Of a DNA stretch of 64,000 nucleotides, positions 43,453 to 51,796 are shown piece after piece. The DNA lies in the NCBI GenBank assembly GCA_963780815.1, contig CAWADG010000010.1, forward strand, positions 1-64,000, written 5' to 3'. The first letter of the stretch is position 1. The number at the start of each line of letters is the position of its first letter. The DNA is from VRUE01 sp963780815. GTDB lineage: Bacteria > Actinomycetota > Thermoleophilia > Solirubrobacterales > 70-9. The notes under the pieces were generated by a model. It ran no database searches and was not told where the DNA came from. It saw only the letters and a list, made by a program, of their open reading frames with translations. The position numbers and the translations under genes are program-made.

Positions 43453-45066
43453 ATGAGACGAAGGGCAAAGCTGCTCTCGTTGCTCGGCGCAGCGGTTCTC
43501 GCCGTCGCGACAGCGATGATCGCGACCGCGGGCGCCACGCTGCCCGCGACACTGAGCCTGACGAGCGTTCAGTCTGCGAGCACCAGGTCCGCGGGCTACG
43601 CGCCATCCTCGAAGCTCTCTCCGGAGCTCGAGCAGGTGGTCGTCGCTCAGGGATCGACGCCGGTGGAGAACCCGACGACCCTCACCTCCTACTACGGCTA
43701 CGACAACGACGTCCTCAACGTGGCCGGGCAGCCCCAGATGGTGCCGACTCCCGCCAATCCGAAAGAGGCTCATAAGACCGAGCCCGACAAGAACACCTAC
43801 CTCGTGTTCAAGAACGGCCTCAGCGGCGCGGATCCCCACTACTACTACGGGACCCATTTCCTCTTCCAGGGACACGAGGGCGGCGCCGGCGGAGCCGGGT
43901 ACATCACCCGGGTCAACCTCGACGCCGATGCGGCACACCGGGTGACCATCCTCGCGACGCAGGATTCGATGGGCAACCAGATCGCGACAATCGACGGCTC
44001 CACCTGGGACCCGTTCGCCAAGCGGCTGCTGTTCACGACGGAGAGCGCGGGTGCGCCGACCTATGCCGCCACCCCGGGCTACCCCTCGCAGGTCACCGAC
44101 ATCTCGGGCGCGATCGGCCGCGGCGGTTACGAGGGAATCCAGGACGACTCGAAGGGCAACCTCTGGATCGACGAGGACATCGGCGGTTCGAACAAGACCG
44201 GGACCAAGGCCCGCCAGCCGAACAGCTACATATTCCGTTACGTGCCGGCGAAACCGGGCGACCTCGCACACGGCAAGCTGCAGGCGCTCCAGGTCCTGAA
44301 CGAATCGGGCGAACCGATCACGTTCGCCAGCCAGGAAGCGATCAACAGCCCCGACCAGCTGGCGCTCCACACCTACGGGAGCTCGTTCGAAACCCGCTGG
44401 ATCACTGTCCACGACACGGCCAAAGAAGGCAACGCGCCGTTCGTCGCCGGCCCGCTGGCGAAGGCGGCCCAGGCGACACCGTTCAAGCGTCCCGAGAACG
44501 GGGTCTTCCAGCCGGGAACCGGTTTCAGGAAGTACTTCTTCGACGAGACCGGTGACACCAGCAATGAAAGCGTGGAGAATGAAAACTCAGGCGGCTGGGG
44601 GTCGATCTTCGCGTTGACCCAGAGCTCGCCGAGCGCCAACAGCGGCCACCTGAGCATCTTCTACAAAGGAGATGAATCCCACGCCTCGTTCGACAACGTG
44701 ACCTTCCTCTCGAAGACGCAGATCACGTTTGTGGAAGACGCTGGGGACACCCTTCACTCGCAGCGTAATGCGCTTGACTCCGGCTGGGTCTGGAACGTCG
44801 AGAGGGACTACTCGAACGCGAAAAACCAGCCGATCAGGTGGATCGCCGAGGGACGCGATGCCTCGGCGACGCTGGACGCCGACAACGGCGGCTTCGGCTC
44901 GAACGAGGGTGACAACGAGCTCACCGGCGTCTACGCCTCCGATGGGGACACGAGCACCGAAGGCATCCTCGGGGCCAAGGACCCGCAGTTGGTCGGCGGC
45001 GACTGGCGCTGGTTCTACACCCAGCAGCACGGTGACAATTACACCTACGAAGTGAGAGTCAAGTAG
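43453..45066 (+). CDS. PhoX-like (DUF839) secreted protein
   Basis: 537 residues with a Sec signal peptide (LLSLLGAAVLAVATAMIATAGA) and a beta-propeller body: GYDNDVLNV, FQGHEGGAGGAGYITRVNLD, TWDPFAKRLLFTTES, GYEGIQDDSKGNLWIDEDIGG, YIFRYVP, FFDETGD and TITFVEDAGDTL-like segments. This matches the DUF839/PhoX group, in which some members are calcium-dependent phosphatases. It has no Tat RR motif, unlike many PhoX proteins. AAGGAAG lies just upstream of the ATG. Confidence 0.85.
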   Translation: MRRRAKLLSLLGAAVLAVATAMIATAGATLPATLSLTSVQSASTRSAGYAPSSKLSPELEQVVVAQGSTPVENPTTLTSYYGYDNDVLNVAGQPQMVPTPANPKEAHKTEPDKNTYLVFKNGLSGADPHYYYGTHFLFQGHEGGAGGAGYITRVNLDADAAHRVTILATQDSMGNQIATIDGSTWDPFAKRLLFTTESAGAPTYAATPGYPSQVTDISGAIGRGGYEGIQDDSKGNLWIDEDIGGSNKTGTKARQPNSYIFRYVPAKPGDLAHGKLQALQVLNESGEPITFASQEAINSPDQLALHTYGSSFETRWITVHDTAKEGNAPFVAGPLAKAAQATPFKRPENGVFQPGTGFRKYFFDETGDTSNESVENENSGGWGSIFALTQSSPSANSGHLSIFYKGDESHASFDNVTFLSKTQITFVEDAGDTLHSQRNALDSGWVWNVERDYSNAKNQPIRWIAEGRDASATLDADNGGFGSNEGDNELTGVYASDGDTSTEGILGAKDPQLVGGDWRWFYTQQHGDNYTYEVRVK

Positions 45067-45098
45067 CGCGCAGCTCTCCTTCAAGGCGAGCGGTGACC

Positions 45099-45127
45099 AG
45101 CGGGCCCGGCAGATTGCCGGGCCCGCT
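45099..45127. terminator. Bidirectional hairpin between convergent genes
   Basis: AGCGGGCCCGGCA-GAT-TGCCGGGCCCGCT is a perfect 13-bp stem. It lies between the ends of the PhoX-like gene (plus) and the delta-60 gene (minus), where a terminator for both is expected. No T-run on either side. Confidence 0.65.
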
Positions 45128-45139
45128 GCGCTTCGGGGC

Positions 45140-46897
45140 TCAGCCCCGGCGCCGCAGGACCGTGAACGAGAGCCGCTTCGGCTCTGACGTGTTGCCGGCG
45201 GGGTCGGTTGCGATCAGCGTTGCGCGATAGCGGCCGGGTTTCAGCCGCCTCTTCCCGATCCGGCCCGAGAACCGCTTGCGGTTGGGCCCGGCGCTCCCCG
45301 CGGTCGCAAAGGTCCCGACCCCCGCGAACTTCTTGGCGCCCCTGCCCTTCGGCCTGCGCCGTTCAATCCGGATCGTCACCCTGGCCGTCTCGGACAGCGT
45401 GTAAATGAAACTCGTCCCGCGCTTGACCCTGCTGGCGACGGGGGTCTCGGCCGGCCCGCGGCTCTTCACGGCCCAGGCCTGGGGCGCGATCCGGGCATTC
45501 GTTATCACCGGCGCCGTCGTGTCGGGCGCGGGAGGCGCCACGTCGACGTAGCGCGCAGCCGAGAGGTCGGCTGTTTCGAACAGGCCGAGCTCGCCCCCGA
45601 CCACGATCCGGTTCCGGCTGTCGGCGGCGACGTCGGCCCAGTTGCCGGTTTCGCCCGGCGGCGCCACGACCCCGTCGTTGCCGAATTCCGGGTCGGGCTC
45701 GAGTGCGGGGCCGCCCCCCACTCGTCGCATCCCGGCCAGGGTGGCTCCGGTCCCGACCAGCAGGAAGCGCTGTGCGGCAGGGTCGGGGGAACCGCCGATC
45801 CGCTGCAGGCCCGCACCGAGGAGGTTCTGTGTTTTGGGAAGCCGAACCCGTGTGGCCGTCCCCGGGATCTCAGCGCCGGTCGTCGCGTCGAAGGCGTCGA
45901 CCCCGAAGTCGCGTTCGGTTTTGTTTCCGGGCACGACGTCGATGCTGCCGAACACGTAAAGCGTGTCGCCGACGAGCACCTGGCCGCCGCCGAGGTCGGA
46001 GCCGTTGCCGAAGCCTTTGACGACTGCACCGGTTCCGTTGAAGGTCGTTTCGCGTGCGCCGGTCGGCGAGTAGCGGACGATCAGCCATTCCCCATTGGCG
46101 CCCGAGGCGACGCCGACGGCGCGCACCGCCCCGGACGGTTCGACCGCGACGTCGCGAAGGTCGTCGAACGTTCCCGCGATCAGGTCGGTGAAGGCGCCGT
46201 TGCCGGTGCCGCCGGGGCCGTCGAAGCTCGGGTCCGGGTTCCCGTCGGAGTCCCAGCGCGCGAGGGCGACGCTGAGCCCGGAGGAGCCGACCGCGGTTAT
46301 CGAGCCGTCGGCGCCGACGGCGATGTCCTCGAGGTTGGCGCCTGACGCTGTGATTTCGGCGGTGACGAATCCGGTGTCGGCCGGGCCGAAGCTTGTGTCG
46401 AGTGACCCGTCGGTGTCGTAGCGGGCGATCGTGAACAGCGCGAAGTGCGCCGGGTTGACGGTCATCCCGCCGGCGATGATCTTGCCGGTCCCAGGTTCGA
46501 TCGCCAACGCCCGTATCTCCTGTCCGAATTCGGCCAGGCCCGGCCCAAACAGCCCCGGCGCTTCTTTCGCGACGCCGTCCTGACCGAACGACCTGTCGAC
46601 GCTGCCGTCGCTGCGGAAACGGGTGAGGACCCAGCCCCCACTTGGTTCGGTCGGTTCTTTGGCGAGGACGCCGCCGCCGACGAGGACCCGGTCCTGCGAG
46701 TCGACGACCATCGCGTTGCCGAACTCGCGCGCTCCCGGCACCGCGGCGCTGACGCTGGCGATCCCGCCGGTGCCGAATGAGGAGTCCGGGACTCCGCCGG
46801 CGGCGAGGGACGACGAGGGTGCCGTGGCCGCCACGGCGAGCGCGACCGGGAGGGCGAGTCGCCTCGCACCGGCAACGAGGAAGGCGAGACCCGGCAT
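45140..46897 (-). CDS. Secreted delta-60 repeat protein
   Basis: 585 residues. A signal peptide is followed by repeated units of about 50-60 residues of the type DGSLDTSFGPADTGFV / DSQDRVLVGG, the delta-60 repeat, expected to fold as a beta-propeller. The last 90 residues (SFIYTLSETARVTIRIERRR..KRFSGRIGKRRLKPGRYRATLIATD) form the same terminal module seen in the protein at 27995. Exported, probably retained at the wall; function unknown. Confidence 0.85.
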   Translation of the reverse strand: MPGLAFLVAGARRLALPVALAVAATAPSSSLAAGGVPDSSFGTGGIASVSAAVPGAREFGNAMVVDSQDRVLVGGGVLAKEPTEPSGGWVLTRFRSDGSVDRSFGQDGVAKEAPGLFGPGLAEFGQEIRALAIEPGTGKIIAGGMTVNPAHFALFTIARYDTDGSLDTSFGPADTGFVTAEITASGANLEDIAVGADGSITAVGSSGLSVALARWDSDGNPDPSFDGPGGTGNGAFTDLIAGTFDDLRDVAVEPSGAVRAVGVASGANGEWLIVRYSPTGARETTFNGTGAVVKGFGNGSDLGGGQVLVGDTLYVFGSIDVVPGNKTERDFGVDAFDATTGAEIPGTATRVRLPKTQNLLGAGLQRIGGSPDPAAQRFLLVGTGATLAGMRRVGGGPALEPDPEFGNDGVVAPPGETGNWADVAADSRNRIVVGGELGLFETADLSAARYVDVAPPAPDTTAPVITNARIAPQAWAVKSRGPAETPVASRVKRGTSFIYTLSETARVTIRIERRRPKGRGAKKFAGVGTFATAGSAGPNRKRFSGRIGKRRLKPGRYRATLIATDPAGNTSEPKRLSFTVLRRRG

Positions 46898-46952
46898 CGG
46901 CCCAAACTAGCATCACCCCGGACCCCCGAGGGCCGCAGCGGAAGGTTCCGAG

Positions 46953-47591
46953 CTAGCCAGGCCGCACGCCGCCGAAGAGCGCCAGCTCGAGCCACTTCCA
47001 GTGGCAATCGACCCGCTCGAAGCCGGCATCCCTCAGCCACTCGAGCTGGTCGCTCAGCGGCGCGAGCTGGTCGGAGGGGTCCTGCCGGCGGATGTCGAAC
47101 CCGAACGCGCGCTGGCTCAGCTCGTGGAGCTCATCGGAGGGGGATGCTACGCAGTCGAGGTTGTAGAACGCTCCCCCGGGACCGAGCAGGTCGAAGACCT
47201 CGCGGCACAGCGAGCGCTTCCGCCCGTCGGGCAGGTGGTGGATCGCCAGGCCTGAGACCACGAGGCCGAACCGGCCCAGCCGATCGGGGAGCGGCTCCAT
47301 CAGGTCGTGCACCGCGAACTCGATGCGCTCGTCCCCGTCGAATCGCTGCTGCGCCGCCGCGACCATCGCCGGCGAGAGGTCGAGGCCGACCGCCTCGACG
47401 CCCGGGCGCGCGGTGGCGATCGCCGCGAGGAGATGGCCTTCGCCGGTGCCCAGATCGAGCACTCGCTGTGCCGGATCGAGGACGAGGTGCTCGACGAGCA
47501 GCCTCTCCGCCTCCGACGCGTGGGGCAGCCGCTCCCGGCGCGAGGGCCATTCCTCGACGCGGCCGGTCTCCAGCCACTCGCGCCCGGTCAT
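46953..47591 (-). CDS. Class I SAM-dependent methyltransferase
   Basis: 212 residues: VLDLGTGEGHLLAAIA binds SAM, GLDLSPAMVAAAQQRF is motif II, and LVVSGLAIHHLPD and LLGPGGAFYNLD follow. The small-molecule acceptor is unknown. The ATG at 47591 overlaps the stop of the GNAT gene by 4 bases (ATGA), so the two are coupled. The open frame upstream is GNAT antisense-frame shadow. Confidence 0.88.
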   Translation of the reverse strand: MTGREWLETGRVEEWPSRRERLPHASEAERLLVEHLVLDPAQRVLDLGTGEGHLLAAIATARPGVEAVGLDLSPAMVAAAQQRFDGDERIEFAVHDLMEPLPDRLGRFGLVVSGLAIHHLPDGRKRSLCREVFDLLGPGGAFYNLDCVASPSDELHELSQRAFGFDIRRQDPSDQLAPLSDQLEWLRDAGFERVDCHWKWLELALFGGVRPG

Positions 47592-48034
47592 CGGACCAGG
47601 CGCGCGAAGTGGTGCGCGGAGATGACCATCCCGGCGTTCAGATAGAGCCGATGCGCGTCGGCGCGATCGAGGCCCACCCCGGAGTCGAGGTGAAGCTGGT
47701 CGCACCCCAGCCGCCGGGCCTCCTCGAGGAGCCACTCGAGAAGCGCCCTCCCGTGGCCTCGGCGCCGGGCCTCGGGCAGGGTCGAGAGGTCGTCGACGTA
47801 GAGGTGGTGGCCCCAGGCGATGCTGTGGCCGCTGCGGAATCCGGCCGCCGCCACCGCGCGCTCCTCACCGTCCTCGAAGGCCGCGGCGAGGCGGTAGCCC
47901 TGGGGCCGCTGGTCCTCATCTACGATCCGCACGAAGGCGGCCTCGTCGGGGAGGTCTGCGCGCAGCGCCCGCATCGCCTCGAACGCGAGGCCGGTCTCGG
48001 GCGGCTGCAACTCGCGGACCACGGCGCGGATCAT
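47588..48034 (-). CDS. GNAT family N-acetyltransferase
   Basis: 148 residues. The acetyl-CoA loop is LSTLPEARRRGHGRALLEWLLEEA (RRxGxG/A), followed by the C-terminal HRLYLNAGM strand typical of GNAT enzymes. First gene of a two-gene unit with the methyltransferase; the pair may modify one metabolite or peptide, which is inference from coupling only. Confidence 0.87.
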   Translation of the reverse strand: MIRAVVRELQPPETGLAFEAMRALRADLPDEAAFVRIVDEDQRPQGYRLAAAFEDGEERAVAAAGFRSGHSIAWGHHLYVDDLSTLPEARRRGHGRALLEWLLEEARRLGCDQLHLDSGVGLDRADAHRLYLNAGMVISAHHFARLVR

Positions 48035-48111
48035 AAGGTCGCGGATGGCGGGCGCCGCGACCCGTGTCCAGCTGCGGCGGCGGGCCCGGACGCGAATAGA
48101 CTGGCCGGCCG

Positions 48112-48603
48112 ATGCCGGATGACCTGCCCCAGGTCAGCGCCTTCCGCACCGCGGCCGAGCGCCACGACCTCGAGGCTCTGCTCGCGGCCCTCAGCCCGGA
48201 TGTCATCATCCGCTCGCCGGTCAGCGCCAGGCTCCGGTTCGAGGGGATCGATCAGGCGCGCGAGCTGTTCCGGATGGTCTTCGCCAAGCTGGAAGAGGTC
48301 AACTACTTCGACGAGCTCGGCGACGAGAGCTCGCGGGTCCTCTTCTACCGCGGCCGTCTTGCCGGCTCCGAGATCGAAGAGACGCAGCTGATGCGCCTCG
48401 CGCCCGACGGCAGGATTCGCGAGGTCACATTCTTCATCCGCCCGTTCCCGGGCCTCGCCGGCGTCGCCGCCGGACTCGCTCCGGAGCTGGCCCGCGCCCG
48501 CGGCCACGGCGCCCTGCGGATCGGGGTGATGGCGATCTTCGGCGCGACGCTGAAGATCGCGATCTCGCTCGCCGACCGGATCGGCGCTCGCCTCCTCGGT
48601 TAG
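48112..48603 (+). CDS. NTF2-like protein with C-terminal hydrophobic tail
   Basis: 163 residues: FRTAAERHDLEALLAALSPDVIIRSPVSARLRFEGIDQARELF starts an NTF2/SnoaL fold, as in the protein at 27394 (both have ..SPxSxRxxFxG). The last 35 residues (LRIGVMAIFGATLKIAISLADRI) look amphipathic or membrane-associated, which is unusual for this fold. Divergent from the GNAT gene. Confidence 0.82.
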   Translation: MPDDLPQVSAFRTAAERHDLEALLAALSPDVIIRSPVSARLRFEGIDQARELFRMVFAKLEEVNYFDELGDESSRVLFYRGRLAGSEIEETQLMRLAPDGRIREVTFFIRPFPGLAGVAAGLAPELARARGHGALRIGVMAIFGATLKIAISLADRIGARLLG

Positions 48604-48623
48604 CCGCCCGCCCGCGCCTCAAC

Positions 48624-49316
48624 GTGGACTGGATGATTCGGACGCAAATTGCGATACTCGTGACCGTGTCGCTCAGGGAACGCCATCGGGCACCCGCTCA
48701 GGGGATGGGCGGGGAAGCCTCGGAGTCCCAGCCCCATTCCCCGCTCGATCCGCCGCCCTGGGTCTCCGGCTCGGCGCTCCTCACCGAGGCCTACTCGCTG
48801 GCAGAGGAAGCGCACGGAGCCCAGCGGCGCCCCACCGACGGCCGCCTCTTTCTCGAACACGTGACCGAGGTTGCAGGCCTCCTGCAGGAGGCTGGCTTCG
48901 ACGACGAGCTGGTCGCGGTCGGCCTCCTCCACGACTCGGTCGAGCGCGGCAGGATCAGCGAGGCGGAGCTGCGGAGCCGGATGCCGGATCAGATCGGGTC
49001 GCTGGTGATGACGCTCAGCGAGGACCCGGAGGTCGAGCCATTCGAGCGGCGAAAGGAGGCACTGCGGGCGCAGGTGGCGGCCGCGGGCGGGCGGGCGATC
49101 ACGGTCTTCGCCGCCGACAAGCTCTCCGACATTCTCGGCCTTCGAAGGGGAATCGAGGCATCGGGCGACCGGATCGAGGAGCGGATGGGGACGACCGTCA
49201 CCAGCATGGCGTCCCACTACCGCGACTCGGTCGAGATGATCGCCTCGGTGCGACCCGGCTCGGCGTTCCTACCCGCGCTTCGGCTCGAGCTCGGCCATCT
49301 TCAGGAAGCCGGCTAG
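48624..49316 (+). CDS. HD-domain hydrolase, SpoT/MESH1-like
   Basis: 230 residues. After a 45-residue variable front come SLAEEAHGAQRRPTDGRLFLEHVTEVA and VGLLHDSVERG, which give the metal-binding H...HD pattern of RelA/SpoT-type ppGpp hydrolase domains; DKLSDILGLRR supplies the later Asp. There is no synthetase domain, so it could be a small alarmone or nucleotide hydrolase. An ATG at 48705 is an alternative start. Its TAG stop shares the bases CTAG with the stop of the convergent dehydrogenase. Confidence 0.8.
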   Translation: MDWMIRTQIAILVTVSLRERHRAPAQGMGGEASESQPHSPLDPPPWVSGSALLTEAYSLAEEAHGAQRRPTDGRLFLEHVTEVAGLLQEAGFDDELVAVGLLHDSVERGRISEAELRSRMPDQIGSLVMTLSEDPEVEPFERRKEALRAQVAAAGGRAITVFAADKLSDILGLRRGIEASGDRIEERMGTTVTSMASHYRDSVEMIASVRPGSAFLPALRLELGHLQEAG

Positions 49317-50428
49317 GCCGGCTGGCCGAACTCGATCACGCTGCGGATGCCATCCTGGGCCTCCATCAGCTCGAAGCCTCGGTTGACCTCGTCGAGCGAG
49401 ATCCGGTGTGAGATGAACGGCTCGACGTCGATCTCGCCGGCCAGGTAGCGGTCGATCAGGGCCGGGACCTGGTCGCGCCCCTTGACCCCGCCGAACGAGG
49501 AGCCGGCGACCCGCCGGCCGGTGATCAGGAAGCGGGGCACTATGTCGAGGGTCTCGCCTTTGCCGGCGACGCCGGCGACGGTGCACTGGCCCCAGGCCAT
49601 CCGCGCCGCCTCGACCGCCTGGCGCATCACCGCGACGTTCCCGGTCGCCTCGAAGGTGTAATCGGCGCCGAACCCGTCGGTCATCTCGAGGATCTCCTCG
49701 ACGGCGCCGTCGCCGCCGACGATCAGATCGGTCGCTCCCTGGCCGCGGGCGAGCTCGAGTCGGTCGTCGGAGAGATCGACGCAGACGACCCGCTCGGCGC
49801 CCTGGAGGCGGCATCCGGCGACCGCGCCGAGGCCGACCATGCCGGCGCCGAAGACGACGCAGGTGGTCCCCTCCTGCACCTTGGCGGTGTTGATCGCCGC
49901 CCCGAGGCCGGTCGAGAGGCCGCAGGCGAAGAGGCAGGCGTGCTCGAAGGGCGCCTCCGGGCTCACCTTCGCCAGGGCGATCTCCGGCATCACCGTGCAC
50001 TCGGCGAAGGTCGAGCAGCCCATGAAGTGCCGGATGTCCTCGCCGTCGCGGGAAATCCGCGTCGTCCCGTCGGGGAGGTGACCCTTGTTCTGCTCCTCGC
50101 GGATCGCCAGGCATAGGTTCGTGCGGGGGTCGAGGCAGTGGATGCACTCCCGGCACTGCGGCGAGAAGAGGGTGACGACGTGGTCGCCGGGTGCGAGCGA
50201 GGAGACGTCGGGGCCTACCTGCTCGACGACCCCTGCCCCCTCGTGGCCGAGCACGGTCGGGGCGTACCCCGAGGGGTCGGCTCCCGAGGCCGTGTAGAGG
50301 TCGGTGTGGCAGACGCCGCAGGCCGCGAGCCGGACCAGCACCTCGCCCGCCTGCGGCTCGGCGATGTCGACCTCCTGGACCGCGAGGGGCTCCCCGAACT
50401 CCTCGAGGACGGCGGCGCGCATCTTCAT
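49313..50428 (-). CDS. Class III-type zinc alcohol dehydrogenase
   Basis: 371 residues of the MDR superfamily. Catalytic zinc: CGVCHTDLYTASG and LGHEGAGVVEQVG; structural zinc: CRECIHCLDPRTNLC (four Cys); cofactor: VFGAGMVGLGAVAG followed by VDLSDDRLELA (Asp for NAD). The set of features matches S-(hydroxymethyl)glutathione/mycothiol dehydrogenases, which oxidise the formaldehyde-thiol adduct. In an actinobacterium the thiol would be mycothiol (MscR). It lies 19 bases downstream of a formate dehydrogenase gene, supporting a formaldehyde-oxidation operon. Confidence 0.88.
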   Translation of the reverse strand: MKMRAAVLEEFGEPLAVQEVDIAEPQAGEVLVRLAACGVCHTDLYTASGADPSGYAPTVLGHEGAGVVEQVGPDVSSLAPGDHVVTLFSPQCRECIHCLDPRTNLCLAIREEQNKGHLPDGTTRISRDGEDIRHFMGCSTFAECTVMPEIALAKVSPEAPFEHACLFACGLSTGLGAAINTAKVQEGTTCVVFGAGMVGLGAVAGCRLQGAERVVCVDLSDDRLELARGQGATDLIVGGDGAVEEILEMTDGFGADYTFEATGNVAVMRQAVEAARMAWGQCTVAGVAGKGETLDIVPRFLITGRRVAGSSFGGVKGRDQVPALIDRYLAGEIDVEPFISHRISLDEVNRGFELMEAQDGIRSVIEFGQPA

Positions 50429-50447
50429 CGTCGGCCGCCCACCCGGA

Positions 50448-51650
50448 TCACTCGCTGGTGAACTTCGCGGCTTCCTCGGAGCCGCCGGTCGCGTCGCCCT
50501 CGCTGTAGGAGTGCGCCCCGGCCCCGGCGAGCTTGCCGCCTTCGACGATCAGATATTCCTCGCGGATCGGGCGCCCGTCGAGGAAGCACTCGAGGATCTC
50601 GCGCGTCCCCGCCGCATAGCGCGCCTGGGCGGAGAGGCTGGTCCCGGAGATGTGCGGGGTCATCCCGTGGTGGGGCATCGAACGCCAGGGATGGTCGCGC
50701 GGGGGCGGCTGAGGGAACCAGACGTCGCCCGCGTATCCCGCCAGCTGGCCGCTCTCGCAGGCGGCGGCGACCGCGTCGCGGTCGCAGATCTTGCCGCGGG
50801 CGGTGTTAATCAGATAGGCGCCGCGTTTCATCCGCCCGAGCATCTCGGCGTCGAACAGGTTCTCCGTTTCGGGGTGGAGCGGCGCGTTGATCGTCACCAC
50901 GTCGCAGGCTTCGACCAGGGCCTCGACGGTGGGGTGGAAGGTCGCCCCTAGCTCGGCCTCGACGTCCTCGGGGAGTCGGTGGCGCTCGGTGTAGTGGAGG
51001 CCGACCTCGAACGGCGCCAATCGCCGCAGGACGGCCGAGCCGATCCGGCCGGCGGCGACGGTCCCGACCTGCATCCCCTCGAGGTCGTAGGACCGCGACG
51101 CGCAGTCGGCGATGTTCCAGCCGCCCTCGATCACCCAGCCGTAGGAGGGGATGTAGTTGCGGACCAGGGCCAGGATCATCATCACGACGTGCTCGGCGAC
51201 GCTGATGCTGTTCGAGTAGGTGACCTCGGCAACCGTCACACCGTGCTCGATCGCGGCCTGGAGGTCGACGTGGTCGGAGCCGATTCCCGCCGTGAGCGCC
51301 AGCTTCAGGTTCGGCGCCTTGGCGATCCGCTCGGCGGTCAGATAGGCCGGCCAGAAGGGCTGCGAGATGACGACGTCCGCGTCGGGCAGCGCGCGCTCGA
51401 ATACGGAATCCGGGCCGTCCTTGTCCGAGGTGACCGTGAGCGTGTGGCCTCCGGCCTCGAGGAACTCGCGCAGGCCGAGCTCGCCCGAGACGCTCCCCAA
51501 CAGCTCCCCCGGGGTGAACCCGATCGCCTCGGGGGTCGGCGTGGTCTGCCCGTCGTGGTAGCGCTCGATCGTCGGCACGCCGTCGCGGGCGTAGGCGGGC
51601 GGGTACCCGTCGACCGGATCGTCATAGAGGACACAGAGCACGTTCGCCAT
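50448..51650 (-). CDS. fdh: NAD-dependent formate dehydrogenase
   Basis: 400 residues. VLCVLYDDPVDGYPPAYARD, the formate-site region QPFWPAYLTAERIAKAPNLKLA, GIGSDHVDL, the catalytic Arg and nearby SNSISVAEHVVMMIL, the NAD loop GRIGSAVLRRLAPF with YTERHRLP, and the acid His in PHISGTSLSAQARYA. This is the cofactor-metal-free FDH of methylotrophs, formate to CO2. ATG 51650 matches the family start. The downstream dehydrogenase supplies the formate after thiol-ester hydrolysis. A perfect inverted repeat lies 78 bases upstream. Confidence 0.93.
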   Translation of the reverse strand: MANVLCVLYDDPVDGYPPAYARDGVPTIERYHDGQTTPTPEAIGFTPGELLGSVSGELGLREFLEAGGHTLTVTSDKDGPDSVFERALPDADVVISQPFWPAYLTAERIAKAPNLKLALTAGIGSDHVDLQAAIEHGVTVAEVTYSNSISVAEHVVMMILALVRNYIPSYGWVIEGGWNIADCASRSYDLEGMQVGTVAAGRIGSAVLRRLAPFEVGLHYTERHRLPEDVEAELGATFHPTVEALVEACDVVTINAPLHPETENLFDAEMLGRMKRGAYLINTARGKICDRDAVAAACESGQLAGYAGDVWFPQPPPRDHPWRSMPHHGMTPHISGTSLSAQARYAAGTREILECFLDGRPIREEYLIVEGGKLAGAGAHSYSEGDATGGSEEAAKFTSE

Positions 51651-51727
51651 CGTCAGCGCACCCATCCTCTCGCAGGACTGGACGCGAGGTCAAGCCAGAG
51701 TGGCGCCGACGCCCGCCCCTGGGCCTT

Positions 51728-51757
51728 GCGTCCAAATCATTAAAGGGATTTGGACGC
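51728..51757. promoter_or_regulatory. Perfect 11-bp inverted repeat between divergent operons
   Basis: GCGTCCAAATC (51728-51738), an 8-base AT-rich spacer and GATTTGGACGC (51747-51757). It sits 78 bases before the formate dehydrogenase start and 40 bases before the DUF1800 start. As it lies between start codons, it is an operator rather than a terminator. Confidence 0.65.
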
Positions 51758-51796
51758 CTGCCGAAAAATCAGTACCGTCACGCCCGCCCAAAACCC

